Assembly (NCBI GenBank): GCA_935421135.1
Contig: OW285189.1
Span: 15,707,072-15,771,071, forward strand
Direction: 5' to 3'
DNA: 64,000 bases
Origin: Bugulina stolonifera
Taxonomy: Eukaryota > Bryozoa > Gymnolaemata > Cheilostomatida > Bugulidae
A program made the position numbers and the translations under genes. Positions 13,080 through 24,600 of the stretch are shown here, piece by piece. Under the pieces are notes generated by a model that saw nothing but the letters and a program-made list of their open reading frames with translations, ran no database searches and had not been told where the DNA came from. The first letter of the stretch is position 1. Each line of letters opens with the position of its first letter.

Positions 13080-15479
13080 GACTTGTGCTGCTGCTGATAT
13101 TGTTGTGATGTATAATATTATTATGCTGTCAGATCAGTAGCGCAGCTATTGTAGAAATGTCTCTTCAAAAGATAATACAAAGCAGACATCATAATGTCAT
13201 TTAATCAGGTCACTTCATTGCATTAGCTTCTCATGTTCTCTCAACTGGCAAGCATTGCAGCATTGTGCTGACTGTTGATAGCTGTTATATCCTCATACCT
13301 TCATGCTTCATTAGAAACAACTGTGAGAACCCACACTCTATATATACACACAGCAACACATAATATTGTCATCTGCTGCACACCAATTGGTGCCAATAGT
13401 CTAGATTCTAGATCTATGACACTGAGCAACCAGGTAATAACTGATCTGACCTTATTCACCTGCATTTGACCTTTGAGGTTGTAATACAACAGCTTACCTT
13501 GTACTGAGCATACACACACACTGGTTCTTCATGCAGAATCAATTTACAATTAAGGATTGAAATATTTTTATTGCCACTTATTTGGTCTAACTTCCAGACC
13601 TGAAGTCTCAATGTTTTAGCTATAGGCTACTTGCAACGTAAGAGCAGATCAAGTTGTTACATTTGCTGGTCTAATACAAGCAAACAATGACATCAAGGCA
13701 CCTATGCTAGTAGTGTTTTATTTCAACATAAGAAATCAATGGAAGGATGCTAATTCTTTACTATGAAGATAATGGGGACAAATAATTCATGTGGAAACAG
13801 CAAATACTACCTAGTCTTTACTGGTGACTGACTGACTCACTGACCTTAGTGACAATCACACTAGTAATTACATGTGCATGTTGTTTTGACACAATATTAT
13901 ACTGTCAGGCCTATAATACCTTCTATATAACATTCCATTTGGTCAGTATAGATTGTGTCGGATTATTGCTATTAAATCATGTAATTGAATGCACTAACAG
14001 GTGTTTTTAGGAGCATATACCTTGCTTTGGGAGGTGTGCACACTATGTATTATAGATGCAAAGGAGCAGGAACATAATGCACTGTTAGGTGCAAAAGTGA
14101 AGAAATTTGAGTAGCCTTAGATCCTTGTTTACTTGTTGGGGTTTGGGCAAAGGCCAAGAGCATAGATAGACAATCTCAAATTTAGTCACTTCTGCACCTA
14201 ACTGATGAAGTCAGTCATATAATATTGCTCCCTGAACCACACAACCAGATAGTATTGCAGAAAACTACTGTTACTAGTATTTTACATGGCCTACAGGAAG
14301 GAGATTTTTTGCCTTTTAAGCCTATTTCAGGATTCTGTTCGACTGGAATTTTAATGGTATTGTATATTATATACATGTATATATACTTAGAACTCATATC
14401 TGAGTTGTATTTCACCATATAGTATATGCCATGCTTCCCAGTTAGCCATCTGTTAGTGTTAAATATAGTTGCCAATATTACACTAGGATTGGCACTTCCT
14501 TCTCGTTGAAACGCAACTAACCACCAGTAGATGTGGATCATGGTATCTATGGTGTAAGTAGTAGCAAATATTGGCACTATTTGTACTATAACCTAACCTG
14601 TAACCAATACCTTACTTCTACGACTAATTCAGTAATATTCAAAATATTAAGATATTAATAATATGATACCTATATTACTGCCATGCATACTTGCAAAGTG
14701 TCCAGATTTCGTCTAGACACCCTGGTTTTTGTGGTTGCCCCTACTAATTTTCCAGCTTTCTTGATTTTATGTGTATACTGAAAATGCTACTAAACCTCAT
14801 AAAACACTAGATACAACTTTAGGCCAAACCGTGTCCAGGGATTCTGGTACTTGTCCAGGGATTTTGAGCAGATGAGTCCAAATTTTTTGCTCTAGCTTCT
14901 TGGCAATTATGCTGCTATGTATTGTACAGTGCACAGGATAGTAAAATGATAGTCGAAGTTGTGTGAGTTATGCTCTCATGAATATTATTAGCAGGAGTTG
15001 TTACCTCAATACTAAACCGTATTCAAATTTTTCTATTTGTAGAATATTCAGTTTACTTATACAATAGATAACTCGCTGGAAAGTAACAAAAATATCCTAT
15101 AGAGAGTAAGGTAACATAAATAGAGTGTCATTAACTTGAATTGATATTTTTTTATTTCACTCGAATTCTTTGCTCGCACAAATAAGTTGCTAAGTATTAA
15201 CAAGGTGTAAGGTGGTACGCCTGTCTCCTTGGTATTAATATTTTCTCGTTGTGTCTTTTATTTGGCATGCAATAGTTGAAAACTGCATAGAAAGATACAA
15301 TAGCCTATCAGTCCTCAGTTCATTTTAGATATCTGTTCTCTGCGTGACCTTTTTTTGCAGGCCTCAAAAGAAAATTAAAATTATTATTAATCATTTTATA
15401 TTATATTTACATGTATATTAATTATAGATGCAGGTCAGGTTTAGTGAAAGTGTAATCTACTCTATTTCAGTCTTTCTCT
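13080..15479. other. Intergenic between divergent lectin and SNRNP35 genes
   Basis: A 2.4-kb AT-rich spacer that should contain both promoters. Short open frames here lack codon structure or recognisable domains. A sequence just before the SNRNP35 start (CTATTTCAG followed by TCTTTCTCT) looks like a splice acceptor, so a 5' non-coding exon may lie upstream. A stretch at about 14690-14900 repeats GTCCAGGGATT twice and may be an old repeat fragment. Confidence 0.5.
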
Positions 15480-18020
15480 ATGGCGTGTTTAGAGGCATGG
15501 TCACCTATTGCTAAGGAATACAACCCTCTAAGTTGTGGCAGTATTGATGGTACTGATGATTATCCACATGATAAGGGAATTCTTAGAGCCTTGAACTCTA
15601 CATACAAAGTTAACAAGTGAGTAGTTTGCTGGAAAATGTCAAGTACTGTAAGCACTTTGAGGTAGTAAAGTGTATGGTAATGATCCAATGCTTTACATGC
15701 ACTGAATTATATTTGAGCCCGAGGGCCAATGGAGTTCAGCAATGCTTTTTCTTTAATAATGCCCCCAACCAACTTGTACTTATCGTTGGCAAACAGGCCC
15801 GACTGTGCTTTGTTAACTATTTACCAAGCATAGGTACGACCTAGGTACTAGGTCTGAATGCGTTTCTTTGAGCCAACTACCCTAGATGCTCTGGGCTTCA
15901 GTTCCGCGAGGAACTTAAGCTGAGAGACTTCTAGGATAGTCTAAAGAACTAATAAATTTAACTAAATAGATGTGTCTTTATTGCTCTCCAAAGCATGACT
16001 GACTAACATAGAAAAGTGTGGCTCCTGTTATATGAGGGCAATTTCCGGTCACAGAACCTGAGGGGCCAATAGGCCATCGGCCTACGAGAATTGCTCATTA
16101 ATTAAATCAGTCATAAAAAACCTCAGGTCCCATACACGATTGGGAGGGACGGTTAGGACATAATAGGCCTGTAGAACACCCACGGGCCAATAGAAAAAAG
16201 GGTTGGCCTTATGTAGGTCAGGTGACATATTTGATAATTGATGCACAAAACTATGTATTTCTACTTATAACATTTGACCCTCAGCACAAACACTCTAACT
16301 ACAATTATCTTTTTTGCTAAATAGCCGGTACATTGGCTCCTCACTACAATATATTGAATAACATCTTGTAGTAAATCTGGCAGATCTCACCAATTATAGA
16401 ATGTGTGGCTATACTTTAATTGATCAAGTGTAGCACAAATGAGAAAGTATGTAATACACGTACATGTATGTGCAATAGCCAAGCTGTGGATCTTCTAGTC
16501 GAAATGTATTCAAAATGAAGTATTTCTCTTGAGTTAACTCAGCATTTTCTATGCCTTAGGCAAGTTGAAGGAGATCCACTCTGTACAATATTTGTTGGAC
16601 GACTCAACCCAGAGACAACAGAGGACTCTTTATCGCAGGTAGGAATGTCATATCGTTGGTTGGAATATGATGTATGTGGGTAGTTACACTTGTTTATGAT
16701 AAGTAGCATTCTGCAAAATCTGTTGCAATGTTCTACTACTTTGTGATAATGATTTGTGTCTATTTGGGCAGATTTTCGAAGATTTTGGTAAAATAAAAAG
16801 ACTTCGATTAGTACGGGATATAATTAGTGGATTTTCAAAAAGGTATGTTCGCAATGCTTGGTTGACAGTTTGACAATACAATGATTTATATGTTATTTAT
16901 GATTAATTGATGCACTCTAGTGGGCCTAGTAGAAGTGCCATCAGCTAGATGTTATTTTCTAATGCAATTAACAACATTTTTTTATAGTCAAACCTTATAT
17001 TTTTAAATATCATGTTGTACTTGGATGTTATATTTTTCTAGAAGCTAAATGTGTTACAATCATGTTGTGAATGTTGTGTAGATATGCCTTCATTGAGTAC
17101 AAGTCTGGGTCATCTGCTCGTAAAGCTGTGTCTCGAGCTGATAAAATGAGAGTTGATGACAGAGAGATTTTGGTTGACATGGAGTGTGAGCGTGAATTGA
17201 AAGGTGAGCTCCTTGAGTTGCATGGTTTGTTACAATCACCTCTCCCGTCATCTCATGACTACCTTTTCATTTGTACCAATAGTGGGATTGCTGATGCTTG
17301 TTGATCATGGGAAATAGAATTGGTTTGATTTGACTGTATATCTTATTTTCATGCTCTCTGTTAAGTTCTGATGTTTGTTCACAATATAGTTGTGTGTTTT
17401 CAATTAGATGCAGGGCACCCAGTCTTTGTATGTTAGTTAATACCAAAGCAACATTTGTACCAGTTTTGTTGAATAAAACCAGCATAATAGATGTACATAA
17501 TGTAATTTATATTACATCAGGATGGATACCAAGAAGATTAGGAGGAGGGTTTGGTGGAAAGAAAGAGTCAGGACAGTTAAGGTTTGGAGGTAAAGACAGA
17601 CCATTCAGAAAACCAATAGTTTTCAATAGACCATTGCAAGCAGATAGCAGGCAACATGCAGAGGAACATCAGAGGGAACGTAGACCGAGCTCTCCACAAT
17701 CTCATGTAGCTGATGACAATTCTACTAGATACCATAGTACTGACGACTTTCATTCAGGTGATAAATATGATAGAAGTGATCGCGGATATAACCGCTATAA
17801 ACACTACAAAGACAAGGACAGAGATAGTAGATATACCAGAAATAGTAGATTAGAAAGGGAAAGTGAATATAGAAAAGATAAACACTCAAGACGGAGAGAG
17901 ACGTCTGCTGATAGAACCTCAGAGCATAAATACAAATCTCGGAAGTCTCATCATCGGTCTCGTAGTCGTAGCATGTCAAGAGAACACAAGAGCAAGAAAA
18001 AGAAATCTCGTAGAGATTGA
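15480..18020 (+). CDS. SNRNP35: U11/U12 small nuclear ribonucleoprotein 35 kDa protein
   Basis: Exons 15480-15616, 16560-16638, 16772-16842, 17082-17203, 17521-18020 join in frame to 302 aa. The N-terminus ([11 protein letters not shown], then [14 protein letters not shown]) matches the family's conserved leader. A single RRM follows (about residues 50-135; CTIFVGRLN as RNP2 and YAFIEYKSG as RNP1). Next is the diagnostic [20 protein letters not shown] segment and [12 protein letters not shown], then an Arg/Ser/Asp/Lys-rich tail with several RS dipeptides. The protein belongs to the U11/U12 di-snRNP that recognises U12-type introns in the nucleus, so this genome presumably keeps a minor spliceosome. 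It is somewhat longer than the human protein because of the RS-like tail. It converges with CHAF1A. Intron 1 (15617-16559) holds a GC-richer block of unknown origin. Confidence 0.95.
15880..16240. other. GC-richer block in SNRNP35 intron 1
   Basis: This stretch is richer in G and C than the surrounding intron and contains repeated GGGCCAATAG-like words near 16065 and 16193. It has no coding signal. It is probably an old transposable-element fragment, but I could not define its ends. Confidence 0.3.
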
Positions 18021-18678
18021 GTGAATACTAATTATTATGTAGTCATTAGTAATTGTGTTCTCTCTACCTCAACACAATTTGTTGTAACAATCATTCAGAT
18101 CATCAGATGCAGATTTTCTTCTGAAATACTGAACTAATGATTGGTGTAATTGTATATACTCTGAAGTTCGCTCATAAAGCATAAGCATTCTTCCAAAATG
18201 TTTCAATTTTATACAGGTAGTCCATTCATTGGAATTTGAGTTGTGCAATTTGAAGTTGTTTTTCCTAATAGGCAGAAGATAACTCTTCATATTATATCAG
18301 TAGCTAATGAGTGCCTAAGATGTTGCAAACCTGAGAAAAACTTTCAACAAACATAATTCGAAGACTGGTCTCTTATTTCAGAATACAATTTAAATCCAAT
18401 TGGTTGTTATTATATAAAAACTATATTTAATTATTATTCTTACTAATACATATACGAGACTCGTATAGGGAAACTACTTAATGAAGTAATACATTTATCA
18501 TAAAAACGAATAAGTAATATCAACAATATTAGTAAAATTTTGAAAGTAAAATATATGCACCATGCTCACAAGATTAGAAAAAATGGAATTAATAAAATTA
18601 TTGCTGCATAGAACATAATTATGGTATGAATACAATGAAATTCTAAATATACACCATAATACAGTGTATGCAGAAAAT
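18021..18678. other. Convergent 3' intergenic spacer SNRNP35/CHAF1A
   Basis: AT-rich 658-bp spacer between two convergent genes; it should hold both 3' UTRs. A possible ATTAAA signal for CHAF1A lies on the minus strand near 18425. I see no clear AATAAA for SNRNP35 and no gene. Confidence 0.5.
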
Positions 18679-21600
18679 TCAGAGTAGATTTTTGACTGGG
18701 GCATCATTGGTGTCCATCCTCTGTGTATTCTGTGAACGTTCAGTAAGGAGATTGGTAGCAATAGGGGGTTGAGAGGTTACTGCTGGTGCTGTCATGGTAG
18801 TCGGTTTACTTAACGTTGTCAGCTGCACTCTCCTTGGAGATTTCTCAGTCTGAGAACTTGTGATTGATTTGGTCGTAGGAGAAGTCAGCTGCGATTTAGG
18901 CGTGCTAAGAGTAGTCAAGGTTATTCGTCTGGGTGACTGTGTTTGGTTTACCACAGAGCTGGGTGATGAATGGATTTTGCTAACACTTTCACTTTTAGAA
19001 TTTGCCTTTGGCTTGGGTGGAGTACTCAATGTCGTAAGAGAAACACGACGTGAAGATGGTGATGCGCCACTCTTAGCATCAGGCAAAGGACTGTTGGTCT
19101 CAGTTTCAGACTCTAGTTTCGGTTTAGGCGAAGTGCTCAAAGTGGTAAGCGATACTCTCCTGGCAGAAACACCATCAGTGGCTGACAGTTGAACCTTAGC
19201 TCCACCAGTAGAAACTACAGAGCTAGTAGCACTAGCTGAAACTGCTTTGTTTTGCAGAGTTGTGAATCCCACCCTCCTAGACACATGACTGTTGTGGCCA
19301 GACCTGGATGTGGGTGTATTTGTGGTTGCCAGGGCTGCCTCACCTTGCGTTGAGACACAGCAGTCCATAGCTTGAGCAGGGCTATTGGCAGATAACGGGA
19401 TAGGGTCACTTGAACAAGGAGAATCCCCAAGTGTAATTAACACGACTCCTCCAGTTTCCTTATTGGCTGAAGTTTCCACCTTATTATCCATCTTGAGTCT
19501 CTTGTTAACTGGTTGGATAAAATCGGTCATGCGTTTCTGAGATGAATTGGGTGCCTTCTGGGAGGAGTTTGGGGTTGTTGAACCATTCTCTGGAACTGGT
19601 GTTGCCACTGCAATAGGAGTATCACAGTGACGTTATGTATTGTATGCCTACTATACATACATATACATATATGAATAGTCATCTGTACGAAGAAGAACCA
19701 ATAACGTAATGTGACACAAATAGTTGCATACTCTCTGGAGTATTAAGTTCATTTGAACTGATTTATGTCAATAACATACACATTATGGTATGGTACTGTA
19801 CATGCAGAATATACATTATTGTCAACGTAGAATATACGAAACTGTACATGAAGAGTTATAAATAGTTCCTTAGTGCAGATGAATTATCATGAACAAGATT
19901 TTGATAACAGAAAATAAAACCAAAACCTTATTCTGCACAAAATTGATTTGCTTGTATTCTACAGATCTGGTTTTTAAACATAGTATCAAGCCAATTAACC
20001 AGGAATTGGGAGTCAATCATTTACGTTATCACATTATAATAACATGAACATCTACTATATTGTCTCACTTACCAGGGGCTGGAGTCTTGACCTTGACAGG
20101 TGTTGCAGTGTGATAAGCAGGGTTAGGTACAGGTAGAGACTCTAGCCCATGCTTAGCGAGTACTTCCTCTTGTACGTACCAACAGCACTTCCTGTATACC
20201 GGCTTCTTTTGATAGCGTGCGATAGACTGTATGGTTTGCTTCAATTGTCTTTTAGCTATGCTAGAAAACAAAAGTCACATACAATATAAACCAGAGTCAC
20301 ATGTATAAACAAGAGTCACATAGATAAACAAGTCACATGTATAAACCAGAGTCACATGTATAAACCAGAGTCACATGTATAAACAAGAGTCACATAGATA
20401 AACAAGTCACATGTATAAACCAGAGTCACATGTATAAACCAGAGTCACATGTATAAACAAGAGTCACATAGATAAACAAGTCACATGTATAAACAAGAGT
20501 CACATGTATAAACCAGAGTCACATGTATAAACAAGAGTCACATATATAAACAAGAGTCCCATAGATATACAAAATAACGTCACTACATGTATATACACAG
20601 GACTGACTTATGAATTGGTGCAATGTCCATGATTTGTATAACAGACTCCCAAGTTTATGAAATTACATTGGTATGCTTTGGATCACGAATATTGGATTTC
20701 TCTACAGTTTGAATGCTATACCTTAGTCATCACAGAGCGCAATAACCCAACTTACTTTACTGAAGTCTTATCTAGCCAGAACTGTTGAAATGTCTTGACT
20801 AGAAAAGCGGAATTCTTCATACAACCATGGACAGCTTTGATTAGCTCGGGCATAGCTGCAATGATTATTAAAACTAGTCAGTACCAAAAATAATGCACCA
20901 TTTTAGGATACTATCAGACTGCTGGTAAAATATAACCTCTGCAATGTCCGCAGGTAAAAGGTAGCCTCCGCAATGTCCACAGGTAAAAGGTAGTCTCTGT
21001 AATGTCCGTAGAACAAATCAAATTTCAATGGTAAATACTGCAAAAAACAAACCATATAATTATACTATTGAATTTGGTTGTTCAATTTGAGTGCACTTAT
21101 AATTTACATGTATATTGCCTTAAAGATAAAAAGTTGATTGGATTAGGGTTATAAACACTCATGTATCTATGAAATACCTTCATCAGGCACAGGTCTGGTT
21201 AAATCCGAGACAACTGGGGATGACTTCTTAACTGGAATTGGAAAATCTATTGGAACACTCTGGAACACAATTGCCTACAACAGTTGTATAGCACATAGAA
21301 TAGTATGTTATAATGCAGCTACAACAGCTGTATAGCACATAGAATAATATATTAGAATGCAGCTACAACAGTTATATAATACACACATGTAGTAGAGTAT
21401 AATATATTGTAGTTAGAGTTTCCAGGTAAGCTAACACACTACATTATGGGAAGACAATTTACGAAAGCTACGAAAGTTTAAACTGGCAGACACACAGCTT
21501 CAAGGCCTTAGTAGGGTAAGCAACAATAACATGTCTGAGACCAAGCTATGATTTTATGCAGTGCTGGAAGCCAAGGAAAAAAAATTTCTATCCGATTACT

Positions 21601-24600
21601 CACAGTAAATTGATCTAACATCTTTTTAGCTCGTTCCTGATGTTCAGACAAAGTTTCCCCTTCCCACACTGCACCGTAAACTACCGGTTTGAGTGTTGAC
21701 TTCTTCCGGCTCCGTTTGCCGTATGTACGGGCAATCATCTGCTTTGTTTTCTTAGCGGCTAGAGACTCTTCTGTATCAGAGGTAGCTCCTGTAATACCAA
21801 ATATAATCATACATGTACCGCATGCAGTAATCAAAATTATAAAACCGTGCCATTCGAAAGAGCATTATGCAACTTTGGAACGCCCTTTTATCATCATATT
21901 ACGCCATCTTCTAAACATCATCGCTCTGGGTGCATAAAACGCAGAGTTGCGTCTATAGGGGTTTTGAAGTAGTTTACTCGCCAATGACTGGCTACTAAAC
22001 AGTCACATTCTATTTCTAACATGATTTATTAACTAACACATTCCATCCACACGTTCTCTTCCAACAATGCTTGTATGTTTCCACCCTAAGGGGTGTTTCC
22101 CCTTGGAATGAGTTTACATCAACGCAACACCAAAACTGTTTAGATAGATGCCAATCAGTGCTCAAAGTATTTCAATGTGAACGAGCCACACAGAATTTTT
22201 TATCTAAATAACTGCATCATAACTAGCAAAATGTACAGGTACATGTATACAGTATGGCGTCCATGCATAAACAATATTGCAGTCTGCTGTCATAGTGGGA
22301 AATTACCTTCATCATCCGAGAGGTAGTTGTGGTCAACAAGAAATCCATCTTCTCTGAGCTCAGGGTCAAAGTCATACTCATCTTTCTCCTCTTCTTCCTT
22401 AAAACAACCAACATGGTCAGCTGACATACATGTATATATGTATAGGCCAAACAACATAGTCAGCTGACATACATGTATATATGTATAGGTCAAACAACAT
22501 AGTCAGCTGACATACATGTATATACGAGTATGTATAGGTCAAACAACACGGTCAGCAGATACACATATAGGTCAATTGAGTCAGATGATATGAATATACA
22601 TGTAGGTCAGCCAACCGAGTGAGCTGAATATATATAAGTCAACTTAGTTAAGTGAGAGTATTGTGAAGCAATTAGAGTCACTAAATGAGAAACTTAGCCC
22701 CAAATAAACCGAATGTGGTTAATAAACCTCAGTGAGCATGTGCCCCTTGTTCACTGATGATATGTGTTTAGCTAACATGTGCCCCTTGCTCACTGATAAT
22801 AAGTGATTAGCAAACACTACTACATGACTAATATCCATCTAATTCTAGTCCATTACCTCATCACCACTGTCCACACTCTCCCCAGGCTCTTCCTCTTCCC
22901 ACTCGTCTGCACTGTCCACCTCATAGTCAAACCTATCATTATCCTGACCAAGTGGACGACGTGGTTTAATGTGCTTAGACTTTTTCCTCCATGTTCCAAA
23001 GTACGCCGGTCTAACATCTGTGTGGAACTGAATGAACTTGGGTCTATGCCTTTGATGAGAGGGTAGCATGACTACAACTTCATCTTGGTCAGCCCTAGAC
23101 ATAGTAAGACAAAGTAATGTACATGTTGAGATCAAATACGTTCATGATTTGACATTTAAATGAAACGCCAAATTGATTCCCTGAGTAAACTTACGGCCAT
23201 GTTGACGGACTAGATCTAGCACCATTAGACTTTAGTTGAGAGAGATACACATCAGTACCAGTATCCTGTTGTAAAAGTGCCTCATCAAACTGTTCTCTAT
23301 CTATCGGTGGAACTCGTAGCAAAGGAGCTAATTTCATATCGGACTTGACCGGGAAGGGCTTAAACTTAGTGCTGCTAACTTTCACCGTATCCTTACTCTT
23401 CTCTGATGTGTTCGTACTTGATGGTTTGTGGAAAAACTTCAACAACGCATTCTTCTGTGCTTCTTGCTTTCTTACCTATGACAGAGTGAATGCAATGACA
23501 ACATGAGAATAAAAAAAGTCAAAACCTTAAGCAAAATAATCTTAGTCATCTTTTTTGTTCGTCTGCACAAAGTGTTGGCAAACATGAATAGCTATTGTCA
23601 TCAGACATGTGTCTGTGTGAATTTATAAATTCCCAACTTGAAAACTTATATGCGTGAATTCCCCGACCCTCGGTGTTTACTGTTCTACCTTCTCCTCCTC
23701 CATGCGAACCCGCTCTAACTCTTTCTTTTTCTTTTCTTCTTGTTTTAGCTGTCGCTCTTCATCTTTCTTTCGCTTTTCCTCATCTTTCCTTCGTTTTTCC
23801 TCCTCTTTCAATGCATTTTTAGCTCTGATAAAACGGAACCCAAGAGTGATGACACATAAGATATTAATTTAAAAGACTAAAGTTAAAGCTCTTTAGTAAT
23901 ATAAGTTTTCTAACAAAAATCTAAGTCAGTAGACCTGTTAGAAAATCCAACCTACATACTTACATGTACTAGAGCTGGCCAATTGGAAGAGTAAGAGTGA
24001 GTAAAAAATTGAGAACAAATGCTCGCCACTCACATTCACACAAAGCCTGACCTAGATGCAGATATAGAGTGCTTTCATTCTACCTTTAATCGCAGCATAA
24101 TGTCATGGTGAAATGTCCAAGAGCAAGGGTAGCTGATGTATGCATTTCAGAGTGACAACTACATGTAATACGAAAAACTTTGCATAAAGAGAGACTCACT
24201 CTAGCTCTGCTTGTTTCTCAGCTTTCAATGCCTCCTTCTGTCTCTGTAATTCCTCCTTCTCTTTCAGCTTAGCAAGTCTTTCTGCTTCCTTCTGTTCGGC
24301 TTTCAACCTTTTTTTCTCCTCCATCTCCATATCTTTCTTAAGCTAGACAAGATACATGTTAGACTTTGTAAGCATGCTTTGGTGTGTACATAATTCCCGC
24401 GCTAGAATATTTGGTGAATACAGGTGGACATAAATATATTAGCAGAAGTCATGGAAATTCATCATCTGTCTGTAGAGGATCAAGAAGTAAATTATTTAGC
24501 AATATGATGAAAAACAGGAAATATAAATGCATGTCAGATTGTTTTCCCCCGTGCATGTAAACATGTAGGTATAGAGAGACACACTTTCATTCTGATCCAT

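Noticed and set aside
13080..15479. Short open frames between the lectin and SNRNP35 genes as genes
   Set aside because: They are isolated, overlap on both strands and show no domain pattern.
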